Shown here: one piece after another, positions 1-8,213 of the stretch
Numbering within the stretch: position 1 is the stretch's first letter
How the letters are laid out: every line of letters begins with the position of its first letter
Assembly: GCA_001714685.2 (NCBI GenBank)
Contig: MDTP02000060.1
Span: 1-43,414 of the forward strand
Direction: 5' to 3'
Length of the DNA: 43,414 bases
DNA from: Methanosarcina sp. Ant1
GTDB taxonomy: Archaea > Halobacteriota > Methanosarcinia > Methanosarcinales > Methanosarcinaceae
The notes under the pieces: generated by a model
Told to the model about the DNA's origin: nothing
Databases searched by the model: none
Seen by the model: the letters and a program-made list of their open reading frames with translations, nothing else
Made by a program: the position numbers and the translations under genes

Positions 1-75
1 ATAGTTTTCAAATGAGTCCTCATAGAGGACTCCTTTGTACACTATATTTGTTTTACTCATAAAACGAGATGTTTT

Positions 76-278
76 CAGACTCAGTATCAAAATCCAGTGA
101 TTTTTGCATTTCTTGATTGAAAATCTGAATTCGTAAGAAGAATTCAATCTCTAATCAAAATTAACATTCGATATCTAAAGACTTCAACAAAGAAGTATAA
201 TCACAAGGATTGTAACCAATTACAAAATCTAGTGATTTTTAATTTTATGTTCATCACTGGATTTTGGCACTGAGTCTG
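76..278. mobile_element. MITE-like element with 26-bp terminal inverted repeats
   Basis: The 26 bases at 76-101 and the reverse complement of 253-278 match at 24 of 26 positions, giving a roughly 200-bp unit bounded by inverted repeats and containing no credible ORF. A third, direct copy of the inner half lies at 223-240 and can also pair with 253-266, so two alternative hairpins are possible. It abuts the broken 3' end of the hsdS remnant, which suggests that insertion or recombination here truncated that gene. The parent element is not recognised, and no clear target duplication is visible. Confidence 0.5.
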
Positions 279-320
279 TTTTCAACTTTTTTTATAAAAA
301 TATATTGATTAATTTGCGTG

Positions 321-695
321 CTAAGGCAATAGCGAAAAAATGAATAGGTTTTTAAATAAAAGTCCTAATTTGAGAGCCTCAATAGTGAATGCAGAATGCG
401 TTACTTTTTCTGGAGGGTTATTAACAAATAAACTTCTGCCTATCAATTGTCGATTGCCATTAGATCTAACGAATATTATATCCCCTTCATGAAGAAAACT
501 TTCTTCTTTGACAACTCCCTCAGGGTTAATTTCATCTAAATCTTTGAAAGGAGCTAGTGATAGATCTTGAAAATCTTTAACGTTTATGACTTTAACTCCC
601 TTTCCAAAATTGTCTTTACTATAATTTATTCCGTTTCTGAATTCAGCTAAAGTTCCTAAAGGGACTCTTTTCCAATCCCCTGTTGCATCTTTCAT
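321..695 (-). pseudogene. hsdS: Type I restriction-modification specificity subunit HsdS, N-terminal fragment
   Basis: The 124-residue frame starts one base after the hsdM stop codon and reads like the start of an HsdS target-recognition domain: GDWKRVPLGTLAEFRNGINY, then EGDIIFVRSNGNRQLIGRS and a SAFTIEA strand. A full HsdS has two target-recognition domains and about 400-470 residues, so only part of the first domain remains. After SAFTIEA the reading becomes unfamiliar and soon stops, and an inverted-repeat element begins just downstream. HsdS normally supplies DNA specificity to the HsdM2S or HsdR2M2S complex; this copy probably cannot. A functional short half-HsdS is possible but unlikely, because no central conserved helix region is present. 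Confidence 0.75.
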
Positions 696-696
696 T

Positions 697-2217
697 TTAT
701 CCCTCTATCAATTTATTAATATTTGAGGAAATTTCTTCTTCCAGCTCCTTAGCTTCGAGATTCAGCCCTTCAAGTTCTTCATTCAACTCTTGCAGCCGCT
801 CAATAAAATCGAAGTCTTCTTCAGAATTTTCGGCAATCCCAACATATCTTCCCGCATTTAGAGAATATCCCTGATCTCTGACCTCATCAAGAGTTGAAAC
901 CTTGCACAAACCCTTGACGTCCTCATAAGGTTCGCTTCCTTCTTCTTCGCGGTAGCTCCTTACGATTCCTGCAAGCTTTTTGATCTGATCGACGGTAAAT
1001 TCCCTGTGCGCCCTGTCTACCTGAGTGAAAATTTCTCTGGCGTCAATGAAGAGGATCTTATCTTTTCGAAAGGTGCTGGCTTTGCCTTTGTCCAGGAACC
1101 AAAGTGCACAGGGGAGGGTGACAGTGTAAAAGAAGTTTGAGCCGATAGAAACCATGACATCAACTGCGCCACTTTCTACGAGCTGCTTTCTGATTTCGGC
1201 TTCTGTACCTCTGGCGTCGGAAGCGGAGTTTGCCATTACGAAACCTGCTCTGCCTTTTTCGTTTAAGGCTGACCAGAAGTGCTGGATCCAGAGGTAGTTT
1301 GCATTATCAGTGGAAGGAGTACCGAGAGGAACTCTTTTGTCGCCTTTGACTTTTTCAAAATCGACTTTTTTCACGTTAAAAGGAGGATTTGCCATTACGA
1401 AATCGAAAGCTCCGACTGAGTTGTGAATGTCTTCGTAGTAGGTGTTGCCTTCTTTAATGTCCCCGGAGAGGCCGTGGACTGCAAGGTTCATTTTGCAGAG
1501 CCGGACTGTATCGGCTACTTTTTCCTGGCCGTAGACTGAGATTTCGGAACTGGCTTTTCGGTGGTGATTTTCCACGAAATGGGCACTCTGGACGAACATG
1601 CCGCCTGAACCGCAGGCAGGGTCAAGAATTTTTCCGTGGTAGGGCTCAATGATTTCTACGATCAGTTTCACAAGGGATATAGGGGTGAAGAACTCCCCGC
1701 CTTTCTGGCCTTCGGCCATTGCGAATTTGCCGAGGAAATACTCGTAGATTTTTCCAAAAGCATCGCCTTTGATGTCAGTAGGCAGTTTGAAGGCTTTTAA
1801 AAGAGCAATGAGCAGGTCATTTTCAAAAGATGTGTAGGCTTTTGGCAGAATGTCGGTCAATTCAGGGTTTTCGGCTTCGATTGCTTCCATTGCCTCATTG
1901 ACAGCCTTTCCTGTGTTTCCACTTTCAGGCAGGTTCAGCAAATAGGTGTATCTGGCTATTTCCGGAAGGTACAGGACTCCTTTTGCCTGAAAATCGACTT
2001 TTGAGATTTCATTTTTCCTTCTCAGGCTGGAAGTGTTGTTTTCCATTTCCTGCTTTAATTCCTGTTCTGCGTGGGCAAATTTGAACTCGGCATATCTTAG
2101 AAAAATTAATCCGAGTACAGGCACAGAATATTCCGAGGCTTTCAAGCCGGAATTTGCCCGGAGTTCATTAGCTACATCCCATAACCTTTTTTCAGTTTCG
2201 TTATTGTTGCCTGCTAT
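697..2217 (-). CDS. hsdM: Type I DNA methyltransferase subunit HsdM
   Basis: This is an adenine-specific N6 DNA methyltransferase subunit. The SAM-binding motif [10 protein letters not shown] and the catalytic NPPF motif (in [12 protein letters not shown]) are both present, along with the HsdM N-terminal helical region ([12 protein letters not shown]...[15 protein letters not shown]). The longest frame with a conventional start begins at TTG 2145, which would cut off conserved N-terminal sequence. In-frame coding continues upstream to an ATA at 2215-2217, preceded by AGGTGAT at SD distance. The ATG at 2222-2224 is out of frame, so either ATA is the initiator or one A was gained in the A5 run at 2217-2221. 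From ATA the protein has about 506 residues, a normal length. hsdS follows directly; no hsdR is present on this side of the window. Confidence 0.9.
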   Translation of the reverse strand: MAGNNNETEKRLWDVANELRANSGLKASEYSVPVLGLIFLRYAEFKFAHAEQELKQEMENNTSSLRRKNEISKVDFQAKGVLYLPEIARYTYLLNLPESGNTGKAVNEAMEAIEAENPELTDILPKAYTSFENDLLIALLKAFKLPTDIKGDAFGKIYEYFLGKFAMAEGQKGGEFFTPISLVKLIVEIIEPYHGKILDPACGSGGMFVQSAHFVENHHRKASSEISVYGQEKVADTVRLCKMNLAVHGLSGDIKEGNTYYEDIHNSVGAFDFVMANPPFNVKKVDFEKVKGDKRVPLGTPSTDNANYLWIQHFWSALNEKGRAGFVMANSASDARGTEAEIRKQLVESGAVDVMVSIGSNFFYTVTLPCALWFLDKGKASTFRKDKILFIDAREIFTQVDRAHREFTVDQIKKLAGIVRSYREEEGSEPYEDVKGLCKVSTLDEVRDQGYSLNAGRYVGIAENSEEDFDFIERLQELNEELEGLNLEAKELEEEISSNINKLIEG

Positions 2218-3139
2218 TTTTCATCACCTTTTGAACTTGTTTTTACTTCTCACCACCCAATTTAATATATAAGTTGCTAAATGTCTGAGCCAATATATTT
2301 CCAGAAATTAAAATATTTTCAACTAGTAAGAGTGGGCGTTGAATCTCTGCCGAAGGCGAGTAGAAAAAAGCAACTAATGTGAAGTAAGAGAGGGCTTCAC
2401 GGCTATCTCCGTTTTGTCTTTTCTTCAAAATAATCCTTTTATATTCCACTCCCTCAAATAATAGAGATTCTAACAAAAAGTGTAAACAATACTTTAGATT
2501 TACTCTTTGAACAGTAGTAAAAAGAACCTTTCTGCTTTGATTTTCAATCTTGGCTCTTCGTTGTTTTGTGTGGATATCCTCATAAAAATCAACGAGGTCT
2601 TGAATTGAAAATCATCTTATCCATAGAGGATGACGAAGAGCCATGATAAGTATCTTACTATGTATAAATTAGACAACTTTATATTGGCCAGAGATAATTT
2701 ACTGAAACTCTTAAGCATAATATCTTGCGATCCACGTATATATTTTCAAATGTAAGTGAGGTTTTGCCAAAATTGACAAAAATGCTTTAGAAGCTAAAAA
2801 ATAGATAATAAATGCTTATTTTACCAAAATATTACACTTAAACTCTCTATTAATAACATGAAAACTCTGAAGGGCATGAATAACTCAATCAAGACTCTAT
2901 TAACTACGGAAAGCACTGAAAAACTGTGCCCTTGTTTCCTTTATTTCCGTGTTTTCCGTGCTTTCCATGGTTTAAGTTTTCGTTTTTAAATGACTAAAAC
3001 TCTCTTCAATTATTAAAAAATAAGGAATATTGTGGAAAATGTCAAAAGCTCAAGCGTGTGTTTATTTCATCACTTTAGATCAATAATTCACTCCAAAGAC
3101 TTTTCAAGATCTATATTTATAATTTAAAAAAGGGATAAA
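2218..3139. other. Intergenic region with a MITE-like element and A/T-rich repeats
   Basis: There is no convincing gene. A 77-codon minus-strand frame at 2243-2476 has no recognisable family or RBS. The region holds the ISL3-like mini-element at 2552-2642 and a degenerate stretch near 2935-2970 of the 'tttccgtgttttccgtg' type. A related, reverse-oriented version of this occurs as a tandem array at 5973-6026 and, as ccgcg variants, near 4910 and 5180. The promoter for the beta-helix gene probably lies in the last 100 bases. Confidence 0.6.
2552..2642. mobile_element. 91-bp MITE-like element with GGCTCTTCGT ends
   Basis: The element begins GGCTCTTCGT at 2552 and ends with the exact inverse ACGAAGAGCC at 2642. 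The inverted repeat continues imperfectly inward (both ends reach a GGAT about 20 bases in). GGCTCTT-type ends are typical of ISL3-family insertion sequences, so this is probably an internally deleted, non-autonomous derivative. The flanking 8 bases are not identical, so no target duplication supports a recent insertion. Confidence 0.5.
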
Positions 3140-4678
3140 ATGAGCGGAAAAGATCTTAGCTTCGTAGGGCAAAACTGGAAAAAAATAGGATTTGCCATTG
3201 TATTTCTCATTTTCTTGATTGCAGTGGAAGTATTCATTCTTCCTATCATAATACAGTCCAACTCTCCACTTGTACCTTTAAATAAGACTGTTGATGATCA
3301 GGTAGGGATAAATCAAACAATACAGTCTAACTCCCCCCTTATAAGGTCAAATACGTCTGTGTATGTAGCGGGCGATGGAAGTGAAAAGTTTACCTGTGAT
3401 GGGAGTGATGATCAGGTAGAGATAAATCAAGCTCTTGCATATCTTGCAGAAAATCCGCAGTTCACAACCGTTCATTTGAAAGGCAATAATACATACGTTA
3501 TCTCAGATAGTATTTTCATTGGAAGTAATACTACCCTGGAAGGAGATCCTACAGCCGTAATTAAACTTATAGACAATGCGGACTGGCCAGTATTTAAGCC
3601 CCTGATAACGCAGATAGGCAGTGCCGGAATTCATGGAGTTACTATAAAAGGATTTGAAATTTACGGAAATCATGACAATAATCTAGATAAAAAGAAAGGA
3701 TTCGGATATTATAATATGATCCATTTCCGCAATTCCACGGACATTCAAGTCCATGATATGTACATGCATGATGGGCACGGAGAAGGGTTGAAAGTAGACC
3801 GTAGTTACAATATTCAGTATTACAATAACACCGTGTATAAAACGGGGCATAATGGTCTTTTTGCCGAAGATTGCCAGAATGTAGAAACCTGGAACAATAC
3901 AATTACCGTCAGGACTGACAGCGGTTTCAGATCAAGGAACTCAAACCACGTAAAAATCCATGATAATGTGATCGACTCCTTTTACGACTGGAGTGCAGGC
4001 GGCGCTGGAATTCTTATTGAGAAAACAACAGGCGTGGTGAACGATGTAGAGGTATATAACAATACTATCCGTGACACTTATGGGCCTGGGATCTGGTTGA
4101 TAGGTTGTTTTCAGTCTTATCCCAAGGACGACGCTAAGAATGTCCACATTTATCACAATATCTTTCGTAATACTGGTACAAACCCAAGTATTGACTGGGT
4201 AGGAGGTATAGTGACAAGCGGATTTTACGATACCCTCATCGAAAACAATACCTTTGACGGGATATATCATGGTGCAATTATTCACATGTATCCTAGAAGT
4301 GGTACTCACATTTATCCTACATATAATAATTCAGGTCACATTGACCTTTCACCTAAAGGTACTGGATATACAACAATTGTCCGCAATAATATAATCGCAA
4401 ATACCAAGGAACGTAAGAAAGATCCTGATGGAACAGGATATGGAGTAATTAATTATCTCCCTGAAACACATACCTTTGTGCTGGAAAATAACTGTCTGTA
4501 CAATAATTGGGGTGGAAATTATAAAAATGCAAACTCAACCACTGACCTCTATGTAGATCCTCTCCTTGTAAACCAGACCATTGGTGCCGGATATAATACT
4601 TCATCAGGTTCTTCAAAGCTTCCAGAAAATGTTAACCGTACCACGATAAAGTCCATCTTAATTCAAAGGAGTTTATGA
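3140..4678 (+). CDS. Membrane-anchored parallel beta-helix (PbH1/NosD-like) surface protein
   Basis: It has 512 residues. Residues 1-40 give a short cytoplasmic N-terminus and one hydrophobic segment (IGFAIVFLIFLIAVEVFILPII), so it is likely anchored with its body outside the cell. A low-complexity linker follows with a partial duplication (QSNSPL...DDQVGINQ and QSNSPL...DDQVEINQ). From about residue 75 the protein is a right-handed parallel beta-helix with many N-N-x-I turns (YYNNTVY, WNNTITV, HDNVID, YNNTIRD), as in pectate-lyase-fold and NosD-type archaeal surface proteins. A good SD (AAAGGGAT) precedes ATG 3140. Its substrate is unknown; such proteins bind or cleave polysaccharide. The last residues run into a nitroreductase remnant, so the native C-terminus may have been lost. 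Confidence 0.8.
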   Translation: MSGKDLSFVGQNWKKIGFAIVFLIFLIAVEVFILPIIIQSNSPLVPLNKTVDDQVGINQTIQSNSPLIRSNTSVYVAGDGSEKFTCDGSDDQVEINQALAYLAENPQFTTVHLKGNNTYVISDSIFIGSNTTLEGDPTAVIKLIDNADWPVFKPLITQIGSAGIHGVTIKGFEIYGNHDNNLDKKKGFGYYNMIHFRNSTDIQVHDMYMHDGHGEGLKVDRSYNIQYYNNTVYKTGHNGLFAEDCQNVETWNNTITVRTDSGFRSRNSNHVKIHDNVIDSFYDWSAGGAGILIEKTTGVVNDVEVYNNTIRDTYGPGIWLIGCFQSYPKDDAKNVHIYHNIFRNTGTNPSIDWVGGIVTSGFYDTLIENNTFDGIYHGAIIHMYPRSGTHIYPTYNNSGHIDLSPKGTGYTTIVRNNIIANTKERKKDPDGTGYGVINYLPETHTFVLENNCLYNNWGGNYKNANSTTDLYVDPLLVNQTIGAGYNTSSGSSKLPENVNRTTIKSILIQRSL

Positions 4679-4802
4679 AGCGCCTGCAGCTATATTGATA
4701 TGTGGGGACCTGAATATCCCGAAGTCTAAGGACTTCTGGATTCAGGACTACTCACCTGCAAGTGAAAATATTTTGCTGGCAACTATTACAGTCAGCACAT
4801 AA
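4662..4802 (+). pseudogene. Nitroreductase-family remnant (C-terminal part of the domain)
   Basis: Frame 4662-4802 reads about 46 residues including EAPAAILICGDL and DFWIQDYSPASENILLA. This matches the nitroreductase pattern AP..I.ICGD...YW.QDCSAATENILLAA, which forms part of the FMN-binding core. There is an in-frame stop immediately before it, no start codon, and the rest of the domain is missing. It overlaps the last codons of the beta-helix gene in a different frame. It therefore looks like a broken gene joined to another by deletion or recombination. Confidence 0.7.
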
Positions 4803-5544
4803 AATATTTACACGTTATAAATCTGCTTCTGTTTTAAGAATGATCTTCAAAAGTGTAATTAAGTGATCGGTGACTACACACTTTATTAGACGAAAGGATA
4901 AAACGCCGCCAGCGCGGAAAACGCGGAATTAAGGGGGTTGCGGGCACAGTTCTTCCACCCGAGTTTCGCTTCCAGAGTTTCTTTTCGGGACCAGAAAAAT
5001 CTATGATTTTTCTTTTAGTTGCACTGCAAGTGCAACAGCACGAGGTCCTTTTCGCTTCGCTCCCCGAATTGCGCCTCGGGAGTACGCTGTCCGTTTCACT
5101 CGCTTCGCTCGCTCAAGCGGACTAATTTACAAAAATGATCTCGCAAATCACGAATTAAGAAACACAGGGCACTTTTTTTCCGCGTTTTCCGCGCTTTCCG
5201 CGGTTATGAAGTGTTTTAAGTGGTTTTTCATGCCTGTCTTTTCGCGGTTTTTTTATTTTTGAGTACATTTTTAAATTGTTCTAAAAAGAGGAAACAACAG
5301 CCGCATTTTAGATTTTTTAAGGATATGCGTTAATAAGTAACAAAGATTAGGAGATATATTACTAATTAATTTATATATTTCAAATATATTTATTATTCTT
5401 AGTAACGTCGGAATATATTTCGACATTACTGAGTTGGGGATCAAATGAAATCGTGGGGGTCGAATACCAAAAACAATAAGCCGAAGTATGGATATTGAAT
5501 CTGGCCAAACAAGGCGAATGTGCCCTTTTTGTCAGATTTAATCA
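4803..5544. other. Intergenic region with GC-rich inverted and 'ccgcg' repeats
   Basis: No gene is seen. Around 4900-4930 the motif cgcggaaaacgcggaa appears; its inverse ttttccgcgctttccgcgg is at about 5180-5200, so the segment is bracketed by inverted repeats. Between them lie short palindromes built on cgcttcgctcgctcaagcgg. An imperfect 28-bp dyad (gtaacgtcggaatatatttcgacattac) sits near 5402-5429, upstream of the PKD remnant. Confidence 0.5.
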
Positions 5545-5922
5545 ATGAAAAGGACGCGACCTCAAATGAACGGTATTGTGAAGTGGCTAATGCTTACGAT
5601 GATTTGCACAATGTTTGCACTGGACTGCATATTTCTTTTGGCATTCAAGGCTGGCGCAGTAGTAGTATGTGAAAAACAAGTTGCCAATTCCACATCAAAT
5701 GTGACAAGTGGCAGCACGAGACTCGATGTCCAGTTTATCGACCAATCAACAAACTACCCAACGAGCTGGTCCTGGGATTTTGGAGATAGTAGAACCGCTT
5801 CAATCGAGAATCCGGTTCAGAGATATGCAAATCCGGGAACCATACAGTTAAACTTTATGCAACTAATTAAGTGGTCTGATACCAGAACCTAATATGACTA
5901 CATAAAATTGGTTTTGAGATGA
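5545..5922 (+). pseudogene. PKD-domain surface protein, frameshifted remnant
   Basis: The first frame gives a hydrophobic signal/anchor (WLMLTMICTMFALDCIFLLAF) and the start of one PKD domain: LDVQFIDQSTNYPTSWSWDFGDS, then the SIENPVQRYANPGT turn. After PGT the expected TVKLYATN strand is present, but in the +1 frame. The reading then returns to the first frame as SDTRT-stop-YDYIKLVLR. One domain is therefore split by two frameshifts and one nonsense codon. PKD domains normally form beta-sandwiches in archaeal S-layer and adhesion proteins. Compared with the intact three-PKD protein at 33174-34037, this is a decayed relative, not a copy. Confidence 0.7.
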
Positions 5923-5972
5923 GCTCAATATTAAAGGATAAGAAAAACTCGCTCAAGCGTCTTTAAACACGG

Positions 5973-6026
5973 AAAACACGGAAGATACGGAAAACACGGA
6001 AGATACGGAAAACACGGAAGATACGG
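5973..6026. repeat. Three perfect 18-bp tandem repeats
   Basis: The unit aaaacacggaagatacgg occurs three times in exact tandem at 5973-5990, 5991-6008 and 6009-6026. Degenerate relatives of the same acacggaa motif occur in other intergenic gaps of the window (near 2935-2970, 4910 and 5180). It is not a CRISPR: there are no spacers. Confidence 0.9.
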
Positions 6027-6163
6027 AATAAAGAAAATAAGAAGGCAGCTTTCCCTATCCTCCGTGTATCTGTGGTTCACTTTTTCTTTTGAGATTACTA
6101 AGGAACTTCTGTACTCGCCTCTGGCAGTCACTTTAAAAAAGTCATGGATATTTGTTAATGGAT

Positions 6164-6709
6164 TTATTTCCTGTCGAAGAAGATATTCTTCCCTGTTACA
6201 CTCAGCGGGATTCCAAAAACAACATCAACATCCAGTAAGCCCGAAATCCTTGCGGCTGCTCCAAGTGTGTACATGACCCTGTTGTCAATGCAGAGGTCCT
6301 TGGCTTTTGCAGCAGCTGCACCGATAGCGATTCCCAGGTCTATATATTTGAACATGCAATTTGGGCCCTTAAATTCTGCCTCTACCTTCTGCCGGTTCAG
6401 CATCTCTGCACAGGTTTTAAACCCGCAGGCCCGGCAATCAAAACCTGCAGCCCCGCTTGTTTTAACTCCTATAAGAACAGCGGCTCCGGCATTTCTGAGG
6501 TTTGTAGCATCCCTTTTCAGAAAATAAAAACCTTCACCTTTTTCATCTGCCAGCCTTTCCATTGTTAAGGCAAGGACTTCAATATCATCTTTTTCAACAA
6601 GGGCAGTTATTATATCGTCTACTCCTTTGGCTTTCGGGGCGGTTCGTGCAGCCAGAAGGATACTCTTTGCAAGCGTCTCAAGTACTTCGGATTCAGGATT
6701 GAGGATCAT
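6164..6709 (-). CDS. DUF2148-family protein with a ferredoxin-like Cys cluster
   Basis: It has 181 residues. The N-terminal half is helical (LAKSILLAARTAPKAKGVDD), the typical opening of the DUF2148 family. A Cys cluster follows, FDCRACGFKTC and GPNCMFKYIDLGIAIGAAAAKA, spaced to bind one 4Fe-4S centre. The fold is nitroreductase/ferredoxin-like and the biochemical role is unknown. It has no signal peptide or membrane segment, so it is cytoplasmic. It lies downstream of the beta-CASP nuclease in the same orientation, separated by about 110 bases that include the AAGAA repeat. ATG 6709 has only a weak SD. Confidence 0.85.
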   Translation of the reverse strand: MILNPESEVLETLAKSILLAARTAPKAKGVDDIITALVEKDDIEVLALTMERLADEKGEGFYFLKRDATNLRNAGAAVLIGVKTSGAAGFDCRACGFKTCAEMLNRQKVEAEFKGPNCMFKYIDLGIAIGAAAAKAKDLCIDNRVMYTLGAAARISGLLDVDVVFGIPLSVTGKNIFFDRK

Positions 6710-6770
6710 ATTCAGGTAATTGGAGCTTTCGGAGCTTAAGCATTTCGCAGGCTTTTGAAAAGACTGTTTA

Positions 6771-6815
6771 TTCTTTTCTTTTCTTTTCTTTTCTTTTCTT
6801 TTCTTTTCTTTTCTT
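6771..6815. repeat. Simple repeat, nine TTCTT units
   Basis: Nine perfect TTCTT units fill 6771-6815. On the transcribed minus strand this is (AAGAA)9, starting three bases after the stop codon of the beta-CASP gene and lying upstream of the DUF2148 gene. Short perfect repeats of this kind are prone to slippage. Here it would alter an intergenic purine tract, not a reading frame. Confidence 0.95.
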
Positions 6816-6817
6816 CT

Positions 6818-8059
6818 TTAAAAAATAAAAGATTCCCCGTTTGCAGGTGCATATGCATCTACGCCGATTTCTTCTGAAATCCATTGCGCAAAAACTTCGG
6901 TTTTTTCCCCATGCATCACAAATACCCTTTCCGTACCTTTCTTGCAGAAATCTTTTACAAGCTTTTTAAGTTCACCATCTCCGCTGTGGGCGGAAAAGTC
7001 GTACTGCTCTATTTTGGGTTTGAGTGTAAGGACATCTCCCTCGGTTTCGATGACTCCGTGTTTTAAGGCTAGACGACCATTTGTGCCTTCAACCTGGTAG
7101 CCGGTAAGCATGATTTTTGATTTTGGGTCTTTGTAAAGCCGGCTCAGATAATGAAGTGCCGGTCCACCGTTCAGCATTCCGGCTGTAGTGACAATGACTG
7201 AAGGTTTTTTAAGGATCGAATCGCGCTGCTTGTCTTTTACGGAAATCGCACGTCCGAAAGCCCTGTCAAGAAGCTTAGGATTTCTCAGGTACTCAGGATA
7301 TTTTTGGAGGATTTTGTATACATCCCTGCCCATGCCGTCCACATAAGCCCTGATTCCGTGCGCGTCAAGAAGCATCAGGATCTCCTGGGTCCGGCCTATT
7401 GCAAAGGCAGGGATAAGGGCAGTGCCCCCTCTGTCCAGGGTATCCAGGATGGATTCGATAAATCTTTCTTCGGTTTCTTTTCGCGGGATATGGTCTTCCC
7501 CGAAATATGTGCTCTCGAGCACAAGCGTGTCTGCCTCGGGAAATTCGGCTGCACCGGGTACAAGCCTTGTTTCCTTCAGGTTGAAATCTCCGGTATAAAA
7601 CAGGCTTTCTCCGGATTCGGATTCCAGGCGGATTCCGGAAGCTCCGGGGATATGGCCTGCATTGTAGAAGCAAACCCTGTAGCCATTGGTTTTGAAAGTC
7701 TCTCCATAATCCACCCTTTGAGTCCTGCGGCTGAGTTTCTGGAGATCTTCAGGGTCAAAAGGGGATACACCAGAAAGTGTATTCTGTGCGATTTTGAGGG
7801 TATCTCTCCCTAGAAGGTTGGTAAACTCTGCAGTCGGGGGGGTCATGAAGACCTCCGGATTCAGGTACATAAGGTTCGGAACAGCCCCGCAGTGGTCAAG
7901 GTGACCGTGTGAGACAAGCACGGCTTTCGGTTCCATGTCGTTGAGAGGATATTCGGGTATCTCTCCTGCTTTGATGCCGTAATCGAGCAGGATTTCTCCA
8001 TTTACAAGCAAACCAGAACGTCCGACTTCCCTGCATCCGCCTTTAAAGGTAAGCTCCAG
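6818..8059 (-). CDS. Metallo-beta-lactamase/beta-CASP ribonuclease (aCPSF2-like)
   Basis: This is a predicted RNA-processing nuclease. Metallo-beta-lactamase motifs include SHGHLDHCG (zinc ligands), NAGHIPGASG and FYTGDFNL. Beta-CASP motifs follow: VLESTYFGEDH, IPAFAIGRTQE, DFSAHSGDGE and a final VFVMHGE. There is no N-terminal KH region, and the roughly 413-residue length fits archaeal aCPSF2 better than aCPSF1. The longest frame with a conventional start opens at 8011, inside the conserved N-terminus. Upstream codons read ELTFKGGCREVGRSGLLV, expected for the family, and start at CTG 8057-8059 (or ATT 8060-8062) behind an AAGGGG SD, so a non-ATG start is likely. It is transcribed toward the DUF2148 gene. 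Confidence 0.88.
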   Translation of the reverse strand: MELTFKGGCREVGRSGLLVNGEILLDYGIKAGEIPEYPLNDMEPKAVLVSHGHLDHCGAVPNLMYLNPEVFMTPPTAEFTNLLGRDTLKIAQNTLSGVSPFDPEDLQKLSRRTQRVDYGETFKTNGYRVCFYNAGHIPGASGIRLESESGESLFYTGDFNLKETRLVPGAAEFPEADTLVLESTYFGEDHIPRKETEERFIESILDTLDRGGTALIPAFAIGRTQEILMLLDAHGIRAYVDGMGRDVYKILQKYPEYLRNPKLLDRAFGRAISVKDKQRDSILKKPSVIVTTAGMLNGGPALHYLSRLYKDPKSKIMLTGYQVEGTNGRLALKHGVIETEGDVLTLKPKIEQYDFSAHSGDGELKKLVKDFCKKGTERVFVMHGEKTEVFAQWISEEIGVDAYAPANGESFIF

Positions 8060-8213
8060 AATAAAACCCCTTAAGAGATATTACAAAATTATTCTAGTTA
8101 AGTACCAAAAATTATTCGCTAATCTTAAATGTTGAGGTGAATCACCGAAAATCGGGTAGAGGAAATAAGGGAGTCGTCTTCCCGGTTCTTTCTCTGTCTT
8201 TACGTATTCCTTC

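Noticed and set aside
2243-2476. 77-codon minus-strand ORF
   Set aside because: No family, no SD, and it lies in a repeat-rich gap; it may be part of a dispersed repeat, but this cannot be shown from the window.
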